In this document: positions 25,037 through 33,627 of the stretch, piece after piece
How positions within the stretch are numbered: position 1 is the first letter of the stretch
Layout of the letters: every line of letters starts with the position of its first letter
NCBI RefSeq assembly: GCF_030812415.1
Contig: NZ_JAUSST010000002.1
Location: 310,001-374,000, forward strand
Direction of reading: 5' to 3'
Source: Paenibacillus harenae
Lineage (GTDB): Bacteria > Bacillota > Bacilli > Paenibacillales > Paenibacillaceae
Length of the DNA: 64,000 nt
The notes under the pieces: generated by a model
What the model was told of the DNA's origin: nothing
What the model saw: only the letters and a program-made list of their open reading frames with translations
Databases searched by the model: none
Made by a program: the position numbers and the translations under genes

Positions 25037-25089
25037 CTGAAATGTTGGGAAAGCTAGGTGGATATACCATGCCTTAACCAACATTTCAG
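25037..25089. repeat. 12-bp perfect inverted repeat upstream of aminotransferase
   Basis: CTGAAATGTTGG (25037-25048) and CCAACATTTCAG (25078-25089) flank a 29-base spacer, immediately before the SD at about 25100. It may be an operator or a leader hairpin. No T run follows. Confidence 0.65.
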
Positions 25090-25114
25090 TAAACTGGACA
25101 GGAGAGGACGTTTC

Positions 25115-26245
25115 ATGCACATCGCGCCGTTTGCCTTGGAGCAGTGGCAAAACCTGCACGCCAAGCAGGCGAAATACAATCTTGCCGACACATGCGCCGA
25201 CTGCTTAACGATGGAGCAGCTGTTGTCGATCGGCGGAGCTTCACCAGCAGGGCAGCTGCAGGCGATGTCTGCTCTGAAGCTCGCCTATGGCGAAACCCAA
25301 GGCTCGCAGCAGCTGAGTCAGCTTGCTGCACAGCGGTATACGAGCGTGACCGCGGACGGGATCGTCATGATGAACGGAGCCGCAGCAGCTAACGCTCTCG
25401 TCATGTTTATGTTGCTAGAGCCAGGGGACAGGATCGTTACTTTCCATCCGACCTATCAGCAGTTCCATGCCTATCCGGCTTCGCTTGGCGCGGAGATCGT
25501 CCTCGTTCCGCTGCGCCCGGAGAACGGCTTCTTGCCCGATCTGGCGGAACTTAGGCGGGCTGCGTCCGAAGGGACGAAGCTGATCGTCCTCAACAATCCG
25601 AATAACCCGACCGGTACGCTGCTGGACAGAGACATGCTTGAGGAAATCGTATCGATTGCCCGCAGCTGCGGGGCTTATATCCTTTGCGATGAAATTTGTA
25701 TGAATTTATGGCCAGGCGAACGAGTCAGACCGGCACCGTCTATTGCCGATCTGTACGAGAGAGGAATCGCAACCTCCAGTCTGTCCAAGGCGCTGTCGCT
25801 TCCTGCGCTGCGGATCGGATGGATTGCCTGCGCCGACCGTGATATCATCAGCGAATGCATGAAGAGCCGAGATTATACGACAGTCAGCTGCGGTGTGCTC
25901 ACGGACAGGCTCGCAGCCGAGGCGCTGATCCATTATGACCATATTCTTGCGCGCAGTAAGCAACTGCTGCGGAGCAATATTGCCGTTCTCCAGGAGTGGT
26001 CGGCCAAAGAGGAGGCATTCTCGTTCATTCAGCCGCAGGGCGGGACGGCGGCGTTGCTGAAGCTGCATTTACCCGAACGATCGGAGTCGTTCTGCAAGAC
26101 GCTGCTGGATGAAACGGGGGTGCTGCTTGTGCCGGGTTCATGCTTCGGTCTTGAGGGCTACGCGCGCATCGGCTGCGCCGGAAAAACGAATGTTATGCGG
26201 CAGGGACTGACGCGAATAAGCGAATATGTTCGCCAAAGGAGCTAA
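25115..26245 (+). CDS. Class I/II PLP-dependent aminotransferase
   Basis: This 376-residue fold-type I aminotransferase has NNPNNPTGT for cofactor and substrate binding, CDEICMNLW and the Schiff-base lysine Lys225 in SSLSKALSLPALRIGW. ATG 25115 is preceded by AGGAGAGG; the frame is open for 57 bases upstream without an SD. Families of this shape use amino acids such as aspartate, aromatic or cysteine-S-conjugate substrates, and the specificity cannot be read here. It stands alone between two terminators, with a notable inverted repeat in its leader. Confidence 0.9.
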   Translation: MHIAPFALEQWQNLHAKQAKYNLADTCADCLTMEQLLSIGGASPAGQLQAMSALKLAYGETQGSQQLSQLAAQRYTSVTADGIVMMNGAAAANALVMFMLLEPGDRIVTFHPTYQQFHAYPASLGAEIVLVPLRPENGFLPDLAELRRAASEGTKLIVLNNPNNPTGTLLDRDMLEEIVSIARSCGAYILCDEICMNLWPGERVRPAPSIADLYERGIATSSLSKALSLPALRIGWIACADRDIISECMKSRDYTTVSCGVLTDRLAAEALIHYDHILARSKQLLRSNIAVLQEWSAKEEAFSFIQPQGGTAALLKLHLPERSESFCKTLLDETGVLLVPGSCFGLEGYARIGCAGKTNVMRQGLTRISEYVRQRS

Positions 26246-26280
26246 GAACCGTACACTAACGGCTCTTCGCTCCTTTTTAC
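26235..26280 (+). terminator. Terminator after aminotransferase
   Basis: AAAGGAGC pairs with GCTCCTTT; inner AAGAACCGT pairs with ACGGCTCTT around ACACTA. Five T end the structure. Confidence 0.85.
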
Positions 26281-26300
26281 ATGAGACAGCAACACTCCCG

Positions 26301-26648
26301 TCAAGGCGTTTCTTCGAGATTGATGTCTTCCGCGTTCTGCATGAAGTCGATGTGGGTAAAGCCCCAACCGCACATGTCGGCTAGCACCTGCTGAAGCGAA
26401 CGGCCATGCTCGGAAAGTTCATATTCGACCTTTGGCGGAATTTCCTGATATACCCGGCGGACGACAAGGCCGTCGCGCTCCATTTCGCGAAGCTGGTTCG
26501 TCAGCATGCCTTGCGTTATGTTCGGCAGCTTGCGTCTCAGTTCCCCGAACCTAAGCGTACCTTCATGAAGCAACAAGAACAAGATAAGCGGCTTCCACTT
26601 GCCTCCGATTGCTTGCAGCGTGGCGATGATTCCCGTCGTTCGACCCAT
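26301..26648 (-). CDS. HxlR-family transcriptional regulator
   Basis: This 115-residue winged-helix regulator shows IGGKWKPLILFLLLHEG, RFGELRRKLPNITQGMLTNQL and LERDG-like REMERDGLVVRRVY, all classic for HxlR. ATG 26648 has GGGAGGGA about 6 bases upstream; the reading frame is open for another 30 codons without an SD. It is divergent from an NAD(P)H oxidoreductase, a common pairing in which the regulator senses electrophiles or quinones. There is no Cys near the N-terminus of the chosen product, unlike YodB and HypR. Confidence 0.92.
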   Translation of the reverse strand: MGRTTGIIATLQAIGGKWKPLILFLLLHEGTLRFGELRRKLPNITQGMLTNQLREMERDGLVVRRVYQEIPPKVEYELSEHGRSLQQVLADMCGWGFTHIDFMQNAEDINLEETP

Positions 26649-26738
26649 CACGATTCCCTCCCGTATCTTTCTTGCTAAGACTGATACTTGCATTTTAACA
26701 GATGTATCCCGTTCTTGTGGAGTACGACGCTCAGGCAT

Positions 26739-26764
26739 ACTTAGTATGGTTTACCGTACCAAGT
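26739..26764. promoter_or_regulatory. Imperfect palindrome, likely HxlR operator
   Basis: ACTTAGTATGGT, two bases, then ACCGTACCAAGT: the arms match at 10 of 12 positions. It lies between the divergent hxlR-type and oxidoreductase genes, where HxlR regulators bind palindromes of this size. Confidence 0.6.
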
Positions 26765-26858
26765 ACGAAGAAACTGCCTACTTCCCTAAACTTTGCATTG
26801 AAGCCATAATGGGGGTGTAGATCGCGATTCTGCAATAAATCGACAAAGGACGGTTGTT

Positions 26859-27398
26859 ATGAACATAATGATTATTGCCGTGCACCCTCGTATCTCTGAA
26901 TCCCGGGTGAACCGCGCGCTTGCGAATGCTGCGATGGGGGAAGCGAACGTTACGTATCGCGATCTGTACGCCGAGTATCCGGACTGGTGCATCGACGCGG
27001 ACAAGGAGCATCGACTGATCCTTGCGCACGACCGGATTGTGCTGCAATTCCCGCTATATTGGTACAGCAGCCCGCCGCTCCTCAAAAAATGGTTCGACGA
27101 TGTGTTCACATACGGCTGGGCTTACGGTCCTGGCGGAAACAAGCTTCATGGCAAAGAGTTTGCCATCGCGACAACGGCAGGCGGCACGAAGAACGCTTAC
27201 CGTTCCGGGGGCGACAATGAATATACGCTCAGCGAGCTGTTCCGGCCGATCGAGCGGACGATCAAGAGATGCGGAGGCACCTACTTGCCTTCGTTCGAGG
27301 TATACGGGGTGTCGGAAATCACTGATGATGGGCTTAAGCAGGAAGCGGCGAATTATGTTCGGTTCATTCAATCGTCTGCGTTTGCGCTCGCTCATTAA
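26859..27398 (+). CDS. NAD(P)H-dependent oxidoreductase, flavodoxin-like fold (KefF/MdaB/YwrO type)
   Basis: This 179-residue flavoenzyme has a flavodoxin-like fold: IIAVHPRISESRVNRAL at the N-terminus, DRIVLQFPLYWYSSPPLLKKWFDDVF in the FMN region, and FTYGWAYGPGGNKLHGK. Members reduce quinones with NAD(P)H or regulate potassium efflux. The divergent HxlR regulator and the operator-like palindrome point to a quinone/electrophile detoxification role. It ends 56 bases before the DUF1835-like gene and may be co-transcribed with it. Confidence 0.88.
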   Translation: MNIMIIAVHPRISESRVNRALANAAMGEANVTYRDLYAEYPDWCIDADKEHRLILAHDRIVLQFPLYWYSSPPLLKKWFDDVFTYGWAYGPGGNKLHGKEFAIATTAGGTKNAYRSGGDNEYTLSELFRPIERTIKRCGGTYLPSFEVYGVSEITDDGLKQEAANYVRFIQSSAFALAH

Positions 27399-27454
27399 GG
27401 AGGCTGCGGGTTATACTGGAAGCAACCTATAGTTGTCAGGAGGGCGTCCAGCAT

Positions 27455-28462
27455 ATGCTGCACATCGTAAATGGAGATTCGGTCGGGGATCGACTGCGTC
27501 AGGGAGTTGTCCAAGGCGGAATTCTTGTATGGAGAGAAATCTATTCCGAAGGACCGGTCTTCGCCGACATGACGGATTCGGCAAACCGTTCTATGCGAGC
27601 CCGTTATTTGGAGAAGGCAATGGGAATTCCGAGCGCCGAATACATCCGTACATGCGAGGCGCAAGAACGTGTGCTGGATGAATGTCATAAGCATGAAGAA
27701 GTCGTATTGTGGTTCGAACACGATCTATTCGACCAGGCGATGCTCTGTTATTTGCTTCACTTGTTGGCGAAGCGGTCGTTTCCGGCTGCCAAGCTGAGCA
27801 TGCTGTGTATTGGGGAATACCCCGGGATCCCGTTGTTTCGCGGATTAGGTCAACTTTCCGTGGAACAGTTAAGAACGCTGGCAGGCAAGCAGAAGCCCGT
27901 CACGCAAGAGCAATTGCTGGTAGGAAGCGCGCTTTGGGAAGCTTATGCTTCTGACGATCCGAGAACCTTGTATCGGCTGCTTCGATCAGATACGTCAGCG
28001 TTGCCGTTCGCGCGCGATGCGTTTCTAACTCACTTGTCGCGGTTACCTTCCACCCATAATGGATTAGGCATCGTCGAGCAAACGACAATGGAGCTCATAG
28101 CAGGCGGGGTTCATTTGCCTTTCGAGCTGTTCGATCAAGTCGGCGGCAAGCTGCATGGGCTCGGTATGGGCGACCTTCAATATTGGCATTGCTTGGCGCA
28201 GCTAACGCAAGGACCTAAGCCGCTCCTGCAAGCCGAAGGGTTGCAAGCATTCCCGAGCTACAAGGGTTCTCCTGCTTCCTTTGGCGAATGCAAAATAACG
28301 TTAACCGATTTGGGCAACCATGTACGGCTCGGGAATGCGGACCGCATTTCCGAGGTTGGAGTCGATGAGTGGTACGGCGGCGTTCATCTGCATGGCAATC
28401 ACACGCCATGGAGATGGGACAGTGACCGGATGCAGATCAGCATGGCCAGTACGGAGGTTTAG
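27455..28462 (+). CDS. DUF1835-like domain protein
   Basis: This 335-residue protein has an N-terminal domain MLHIVNGDSVGDRLRQ, VWREIYSEGPV and VLWFEHDLFDQAMLCYLLHLLA, which match the DUF1835 type; the remainder resembles its usual C-terminal companion. It is a soluble protein with no signal peptide, and its function is unknown. ATG 27455 is preceded by AGGAGGG. The gene may be in one transcript with the oxidoreductase upstream, though no functional link is known. Confidence 0.8.
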   Translation: MLHIVNGDSVGDRLRQGVVQGGILVWREIYSEGPVFADMTDSANRSMRARYLEKAMGIPSAEYIRTCEAQERVLDECHKHEEVVLWFEHDLFDQAMLCYLLHLLAKRSFPAAKLSMLCIGEYPGIPLFRGLGQLSVEQLRTLAGKQKPVTQEQLLVGSALWEAYASDDPRTLYRLLRSDTSALPFARDAFLTHLSRLPSTHNGLGIVEQTTMELIAGGVHLPFELFDQVGGKLHGLGMGDLQYWHCLAQLTQGPKPLLQAEGLQAFPSYKGSPASFGECKITLTDLGNHVRLGNADRISEVGVDEWYGGVHLHGNHTPWRWDSDRMQISMASTEV

Positions 28463-28526
28463 ATGGTTGCTGATTTGCTGCGTATCGGGAAGCTGAGCAA
28501 ACGCAGCCCTGACCTTGGGGATCAAC

Positions 28527-28556
28527 TTGCATTGTTGGACATACCTATAATATAAT
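28527..28556 (+). promoter_or_regulatory. Candidate promoter of TetR/GDPD operon
   Basis: TTGCAT (28527-28532) and TATAAT (28551-28556) are spaced 18 bp. A large palindrome begins inside the -10 box. Confidence 0.55.
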
Positions 28557-28585
28557 GACCGTAGTCATTTATGACTATGGTCATT
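28554..28585. promoter_or_regulatory. Palindrome, likely TetR operator
   Basis: AATGACCGTAGTCAT and ATGACTATGGTCATT are inverted arms separated by two bases. The site overlaps the -10 box and start of transcription, as expected for TetR autorepression. A T run after it could also allow weak termination of the upstream gene. Confidence 0.65.
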
Positions 28586-28602
28586 TTTTGTGAGGTGAAA
28601 GC

Positions 28603-29187
28603 ATGTTAAGGGAAGCGCGGAAACAGGAAACGAAGAAGCAAATTATTTATCATGCGGTAGCGCTATTTAAGCAAAAGGGTTACGAAAACGTCACGGTAGA
28701 GGAGATCACGAAGTCATGCGGAATCGCCAAAGGGACGTTTTTCAATTATTTCGAGAAAAAGGAACATATCCTGCTGCATGTGGCCGATTCGTATACGGGC
28801 CTTATGAGCGGCATCGTACAAAAGCAGCAGGAGGGCGAGCTTAAAAGCCGACTGCTGGGTATATTCGGCGCTGTATTGGCCATCTATGTCAAGCATGCCG
28901 ATATTATGGGCCCGGCACTGATCGAATCCTTAAAAACGGCGATCCAATCCGATGATCGGCCAACCAATATCGCGGTGTTCCAAGAGACGATTCACGGGAT
29001 TATCGAAGCGGAACGACAAAGCGGTTCTTTTCGCAGCCGCTGGGAATCTTCGATTATCGCCTCGCTGTTGACGGGAATATTCGTGAATGTGCTCGTTAAC
29101 CGATTTTCCGGTTCGACAGAGGAAAAAATGCTGGATGAATTGGGACAGCAGTTGGAAGTCGTATGGAAGGGTGTAGCTTATGAATAG
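28603..29187 (+). CDS. TetR/AcrR-family transcriptional regulator
   Basis: This 194-residue regulator has its HTH at about 10-55: QIIYHAVALFKQKGYENVTVEEI, then KGTFFNYFEKKEHIL. The C-terminal ligand domain is unlike any I can name. ATG 28603 follows TGAGGTGAAA. It overlaps the GDPD gene by 8 bp, so the two are translationally coupled. The palindrome at 28554 suggests autoregulation. Confidence 0.92.
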   Translation: MLREARKQETKKQIIYHAVALFKQKGYENVTVEEITKSCGIAKGTFFNYFEKKEHILLHVADSYTGLMSGIVQKQQEGELKSRLLGIFGAVLAIYVKHADIMGPALIESLKTAIQSDDRPTNIAVFQETIHGIIEAERQSGSFRSRWESSIIASLLTGIFVNVLVNRFSGSTEEKMLDELGQQLEVVWKGVAYE

Positions 29188-30166
29188 ACTAAAGAAAATA
29201 GTAAGAAGCAAAACGTTTATCTTTTTGGTCGTCCTTATTGGATTCATTTATTTTAACAACAGCCCGATATTAACGAAGCCGCGCAGCGGGGATCCGCTTC
29301 TGCTGGCACATCGCGGCATGGCGCAAACCTATACGATGGAGGGTATCCAAAACGATACCTGCACGGCCGAACGGATTTACGAGCCGGAGCATCCCTATCT
29401 GGAGAACACCCTTGCATCGATGGAAGAGGCTTTCCGCTTGGGTGCCGATATCGTCGAATTCGACGTTCATATAACGAAGGACGATCGATTCGCCGTCTTT
29501 CATGACTGGACGCTGGATTGCCGCACGAACGCGGAAGGCGTAACGAGGGACTACACGATGAGCGAGCTGAAGACGCTCGATATCGGTTACGGGTATACGG
29601 CGGACGGAGGCCAGACCTATCCATTCCGAGGCAAAGGGATCGGATTGATGCCGTCCTTGACGGAGGTTCTTGATTATTTTCCGGACAAAGCGTTACTGAT
29701 CGACGTGAAGAGCAACGATCCCGAGGAGGGCAAGCTTCTAGCCAAGTACTTATCCGAGCTGACCGAGGAACGCCGGAGCTTGCTAGCGGTATACGGCGGC
29801 GACGAGCCGATTGCCGCTTTGAAAGAACAGCTTCCCGATATGCGGGTGATGTCCAAAGCGACGATGAAGAGCTGCTTGATTCCTTATTTGGCGGTCGGAT
29901 GGACGGGTTACGTTCCGGGTGCATGCGCGCATTCCGAGCTGCATATACCGGATAAGCTGGCGCCGATGTTATGGGGCTGGCCGGACAAGTTTCTCAATCG
30001 GATGGACAAAGCGGATAATCGCGTCATCGTCGTCGGCGGCGACGGCAGCGATTTCTCAAGCGGCTTCGACAGCACCGAGGATATGAATAGGCTGCCTGCA
30101 GATTACACGGGCGGGATTTGGACGAATCGGATTGACCGAGTAGCTCCCGTATACAGCAGTAAGTAG
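29180..30166 (+). CDS. Glycerophosphodiester phosphodiesterase (GDPD) family protein
   Basis: This 328-residue protein has an N-terminal membrane anchor (TFIFLVVLIGFIYF), so the enzyme probably sits outside the membrane. GDPD motifs: AHRG with His44-Arg45, then IVEFDVHITKDDRFAVFHDWTLD, which holds the metal-binding acids and the second histidine. The family hydrolyses glycerophosphodiesters to glycerol-3-phosphate. An inserted segment (EGIQNDTCTAERIYEPEHPY) separates the first motif from ENTLASMEEA, where most family members have only a few residues. It is the second gene of the TetR operon, with a terminator just after it. Confidence 0.87.
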   Translation: MNRLKKIVRSKTFIFLVVLIGFIYFNNSPILTKPRSGDPLLLAHRGMAQTYTMEGIQNDTCTAERIYEPEHPYLENTLASMEEAFRLGADIVEFDVHITKDDRFAVFHDWTLDCRTNAEGVTRDYTMSELKTLDIGYGYTADGGQTYPFRGKGIGLMPSLTEVLDYFPDKALLIDVKSNDPEEGKLLAKYLSELTEERRSLLAVYGGDEPIAALKEQLPDMRVMSKATMKSCLIPYLAVGWTGYVPGACAHSELHIPDKLAPMLWGWPDKFLNRMDKADNRVIVVGGDGSDFSSGFDSTEDMNRLPADYTGGIWTNRIDRVAPVYSSK

Positions 30167-30175
30167 TATAATCGT

Positions 30176-30238
30176 AAAACGTCCTATCGAATAGCCGGCT
30201 CCCCTGAAAGCCGGATTCATTCGATAGGACGTTCTTAT
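30176..30238. terminator. Bidirectional terminator between GDPD and aldo/keto reductase genes
   Basis: A long stem pairs AACGTCCTATCGAA with TTCGATAGGACGTT, and inner GCCGGCT with AGCCGG. It is flanked by T- and A-rich tails and serves the convergent genes. Confidence 0.85.
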
Positions 30239-31147
30239 TTAGACGGATATAGCCGTTCGCCCGATGGCGTCTAGACGCTTTTTTGCTTCCGCATACACAT
30301 CGCTTGGCAGTGGCCCCAGATCGGCGTAACGAAGGTTTTCCGCCAAATGGGCGGGATTTTTGGTGCCGACGATGGTCGTCGCCATGGAAGGGTGGGCCAA
30401 CGTGAAACGCAGCAGGAACCCGGTCCGCTGCTCGCCATGCTCCAACAAATCATCCAGCTTCGCTTGTTCCCAAGCGTTCCAGCGATCCTCCGAGCCGCGA
30501 CCGATTCCCGGCTCGCCTTGGCCAACGCCGCCGCGTACGATGATCCCGGCTCCGGTCTCCGCCGCTTTCGTCACCCAATCCTCATGCTCGCGCTCCAAGG
30601 CGGAATAAGGGAGCTGGAACGTATCGAATGCTCCCCAATCGACGAAAGCGGGTAGATTGGGCAAGTAGGAGGATACGCCGATAAAGCGCGCTTTGCCGCT
30701 GGCTTGAATTTCTTTCAGCACATCGACCAGCTGGCCTTCTTCGGCTTGCTGCACCGTCGGACCGTGCAGTTGAAGGACGTCGACATAATCCGTCTTCATT
30801 CTCATGAGGCTGGTGTCGATGTTATGAAGCAGATTATCGCGCGTCCAAAGATGCGAGGTCTCGTCATGGTCGCCGCAATCGGCGACGCTGCAGCCGCACT
30901 TCGTCGCAAGGATGAACTCGTCCCGGCGATGGCTGATGAAGCGTCCGATTAATTCCTCGCTTCTCCCGTAATCGTAGGAGGTGTCAATGAAGTTGATGCC
31001 CGAGTCGAGCACGGCATGCAGGATGCGCCCCGCATCGGCGTCATCGACCGGCCTTCCGCTCCATACGCGGGGACCGCGGATTTCCATGGCGCCGTAGCTG
31101 AGCTTGGTGACTTCCAGTCCGGTACGGCCTAATGTAGCTTTGTCCAT
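30239..31147 (-). CDS. Aldo/keto reductase
   Basis: This 302-residue NADPH-dependent oxidoreductase has catalytic elements GINFIDTSYDYGRSEELIG (Asp and Tyr), LATKCGC (Lys) and VLQLHGP (His). The C-terminal cofactor stretch is ATTIVGTKNPAHLAENL. ATG 31147 follows AAAGGAG by 8 bases; an in-frame ATG 24 bases further up precedes that SD and is rejected. It lies 111 bp behind the RraA-like gene, with a hairpin between (arms GAGGAT/ATCCTC). It may belong to the sugar-acid operon or have its own promoter. Confidence 0.92.
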   Translation of the reverse strand: MDKATLGRTGLEVTKLSYGAMEIRGPRVWSGRPVDDADAGRILHAVLDSGINFIDTSYDYGRSEELIGRFISHRRDEFILATKCGCSVADCGDHDETSHLWTRDNLLHNIDTSLMRMKTDYVDVLQLHGPTVQQAEEGQLVDVLKEIQASGKARFIGVSSYLPNLPAFVDWGAFDTFQLPYSALEREHEDWVTKAAETGAGIIVRGGVGQGEPGIGRGSEDRWNAWEQAKLDDLLEHGEQRTGFLLRFTLAHPSMATTIVGTKNPAHLAENLRYADLGPLPSDVYAEAKKRLDAIGRTAISV

Positions 31148-31258
31148 CGATACAGCTCCTTTATTTTCCATATTGCAAGATCTATGTTCTTTATATCACG
31201 AGGATACTAGACTCGCAACATCGATAGCATCCTCGAAGCGCTCCGATAGGAGTTTTTC

Positions 31259-32164
31259 TCATAAACGGACGTCGCTGGATGGGCCGTTATCTTCGTTGCG
31301 GCGCGCTTCTTCCAGCTCGCGTTCCCACGTCAAATGCTGGTAAGGCGCTGCCGCGTTGTCGGATTCGAACCAATCCATGAAGTCCTGCCACATGGCCATC
31401 GTCCACGCTGCATCGATCTGCGCGGTCGTATAGACATTGGCGTTCAGACGGGCAAAGCCGAACACGTCGCGCACCTGCGATTTCTCCGCATGCGTTGCCG
31501 TCAGCTCGGCCAGATGGGCCGGGATGAAGATGACGCCGGCAGGCGTTCCGAGCACGACGTCGCCCGGGAGACAGACGGCACGGCCGATGCGTGCCGGGAC
31601 GTTCATGCCGACCATCGTAACGTCGGCGATGGCCGTCGGATCGCTGCCGCGATAGTAGACGTTAATATTATCGATTTTCTCGATTTGCTGATTGTCGCGG
31701 ATACCGCCCCAGATGACGGCGCCCCCGCTCTTGGTGCGGGTAGAAATAGCGGTGGACAGATTGCCGCCCACATAGGTTCCTTGATAGATTTTATCGAACA
31801 TATCGATGACGACAACGTCCTCTTCCCCTAACGAATCGATGACCCACTGGTTGAAAAAGCCTCTGCGGCCCTCTTGCTCATGGCCGTAATTCATCAGCGT
31901 ATCGTGCAGATCCGGACGCTTTGGCACCATGACGGCGGTGACTGCGCGGCCGACCATGATTTTGCCGGGATGAATGATCTTGAATTCGCCTTCGAACTGA
32001 TAGTGATAGCCTCTTGACCAGAGCGGTCCCCATGCTTCCTCAAGCGTAATGCGGCTCAAACGGTCGAGCACGCTGGACGGCACTTTAGGACGGCCGTCCG
32101 GGAAGCGCTCGCCTTCCCATAGCGGCGAAAGCTGGATCGTATCTTCGGCATTATTGAATTTCAT
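31259..32164 (-). CDS. RraA-like family protein (aldolase/demethylmenaquinone methyltransferase-like fold)
   Basis: This protein of about 301 residues has the RraA signature GGAVIWGGIRDNQQIEK and PGDVVLGTPAGVIFIP. It is longer than RraA itself (about 160 residues), with extensions at both ends. Relatives include 4-hydroxy-4-methyl-2-oxoglutarate aldolases and enzymes in sugar-acid clusters. It follows the enolase-superfamily gene by 26 bases. The GTG at 32173 overlaps the weak SD GCGAGGTG, so ATG 32164 is chosen. A retro-aldol or decarboxylation role downstream of the dehydratase is inferred. Confidence 0.85.
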   Translation of the reverse strand: MKFNNAEDTIQLSPLWEGERFPDGRPKVPSSVLDRLSRITLEEAWGPLWSRGYHYQFEGEFKIIHPGKIMVGRAVTAVMVPKRPDLHDTLMNYGHEQEGRRGFFNQWVIDSLGEEDVVVIDMFDKIYQGTYVGGNLSTAISTRTKSGGAVIWGGIRDNQQIEKIDNINVYYRGSDPTAIADVTMVGMNVPARIGRAVCLPGDVVLGTPAGVIFIPAHLAELTATHAEKSQVRDVFGFARLNANVYTTAQIDAAWTMAMWQDFMDWFESDNAAAPYQHLTWERELEEARRNEDNGPSSDVRL

Positions 32165-32190
32165 TGCGGACACCTCGCTTTATATTTTTG

Positions 32191-33576
32191 TTAGCTCCAA
32201 AGCCGATCGTTGGACCAATAGCCGTTCCATTCGTCCGTTGGCAGCCACAGACCGGGAATTTCCGGGTGGAGGTGCTGGGCGATGACCTCGTCGTTAAGCT
32301 CTTCGATGCCGAGACCAGGGCTATCCGGCACCTGAATGAATCCGTTCTGGACGAGCGGCTTCGGCAGCTTGCTGACGATCAGATCGTCCCACCAATCGAC
32401 ATCGACGGAATGGTATTCGAGAGCCAGGAAGTTTTCCGTGGCGGCTGCGGCATGTACGGCAGCTAGGCAGGCAATCGGGCTTTCGGCCATATGAATCGCC
32501 ATCGCGACGCCGTATTCCTGAGCCATGTCGCCGATTTTTTTCGTTTCCAGAATGCCGCCGGTCGTCAGCACATCGGGATGAATGACGGATACGCCGCCCG
32601 ATTCCAGCAGCGGCTTGAAGTTTTCTTTCAGATAAATGTCCTCTCCGGTGCAGATCGGAGTCGTTACCATGCCCGCAAGCTGGACGTACTGATTCGTGTA
32701 CTGCCAAGGAATCATGTCTTCCATCCAAGCGAGGTTATACTTGTCGATGCGGCGGCCCAGCTTGATGCAATCCTGCAGGCCGATGTGCCCGAAATGGTCG
32801 ACCGACAGAGGCACTTCATAACCGATAACCGCACGCACGTCGGCGACGTATTGCTCGAGCATGTCGAGGCCTTTTTCCGTCACATGAATGCCTGTAAACG
32901 GATGCGCGATATTGTAAATATCGTAGTGGCGGTTGCGGATCTCCCTCAGCTCATGCTCCGAGAGGTTCGAGTCTTTGCGAGAATACCAGGATTTGGACAG
33001 CGCTTTCATTTCCTCCAAAAAGCCAAGCGGGGCGCTGAGCGTTCCGGGTTCATGAATGATTTGGTTAATGCCGAGATCCATTTTGAGGAAGGTAAAGCCT
33101 TTTTCCATTCGTTTCTGCAGCGCCAAGCCCATTGCCGTGCCCGTAGCCTTGCCGTCGACGTCCGTATCGCAATACATGCGGATCCGGTCCCGGAATTTGC
33201 CGCCCAGCATTTGATAGATCGGCATGCCGTAGGCTTTGCCGGCAATATCCCATAGGGCGATCTCGATGCCGCTGACGCCGCCCCCTTGCCGGGAATGTCC
33301 GCCGAATTGCTTGATTCTGCGGAACAGCTTGTCGATATTGCACGGATTTTCGCCGAGAAGCCGGCTTTTGAGCAGCAGGGCAAACTGCTTGTCGGCGCCG
33401 TCGCGCACTTCTCCGAAACCGACGATGCCTTGGTTGGTGTACACCTTGATCAAGCTGCAGTGCATGGGAGCGCCGGCGATATCGGCAAAACGAATGTCGG
33501 TAATGCGAAGGTCCGACGGCTTGGAGTAGGTGTTGATATGGGCTAATGTGCTTTCATAGGTTTCCTGCTGGGTCAT
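32191..33576 (-). CDS. Enolase-superfamily sugar-acid dehydratase (mandelate racemase/muconate lactonizing type)
   Basis: This 461-residue enzyme has metal ligands in order: Asp260 in LSVDHFGH, Glu in AWMEDMIPW and Glu in CTGEDIY. The basic residue lies in FLKMDLG, and a late IHMAES completes the set. The N-terminal lid includes GFGEVRDGAD and IEIALWDIAGKAYG. It is about 60 residues longer than typical mannonate/galactonate dehydratases because of an insert (SKSWYSRKDSNLSEHELREI) and an N-terminal extension. SD AAAGGAG suits ATG 33576. It probably dehydrates an acid sugar, feeding the neighbouring RraA-like protein and SDRs; the exact substrate cannot be read. Confidence 0.88.
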   Translation of the reverse strand: MTQQETYESTLAHINTYSKPSDLRITDIRFADIAGAPMHCSLIKVYTNQGIVGFGEVRDGADKQFALLLKSRLLGENPCNIDKLFRRIKQFGGHSRQGGGVSGIEIALWDIAGKAYGMPIYQMLGGKFRDRIRMYCDTDVDGKATGTAMGLALQKRMEKGFTFLKMDLGINQIIHEPGTLSAPLGFLEEMKALSKSWYSRKDSNLSEHELREIRNRHYDIYNIAHPFTGIHVTEKGLDMLEQYVADVRAVIGYEVPLSVDHFGHIGLQDCIKLGRRIDKYNLAWMEDMIPWQYTNQYVQLAGMVTTPICTGEDIYLKENFKPLLESGGVSVIHPDVLTTGGILETKKIGDMAQEYGVAMAIHMAESPIACLAAVHAAAATENFLALEYHSVDVDWWDDLIVSKLPKPLVQNGFIQVPDSPGLGIEELNDEVIAQHLHPEIPGLWLPTDEWNGYWSNDRLWS

Positions 33577-33627
33577 GGACATTGCTCCTTTGCGGAATAT
33601 AGGCGTTAAGGTTGAATCATGAGCCGG

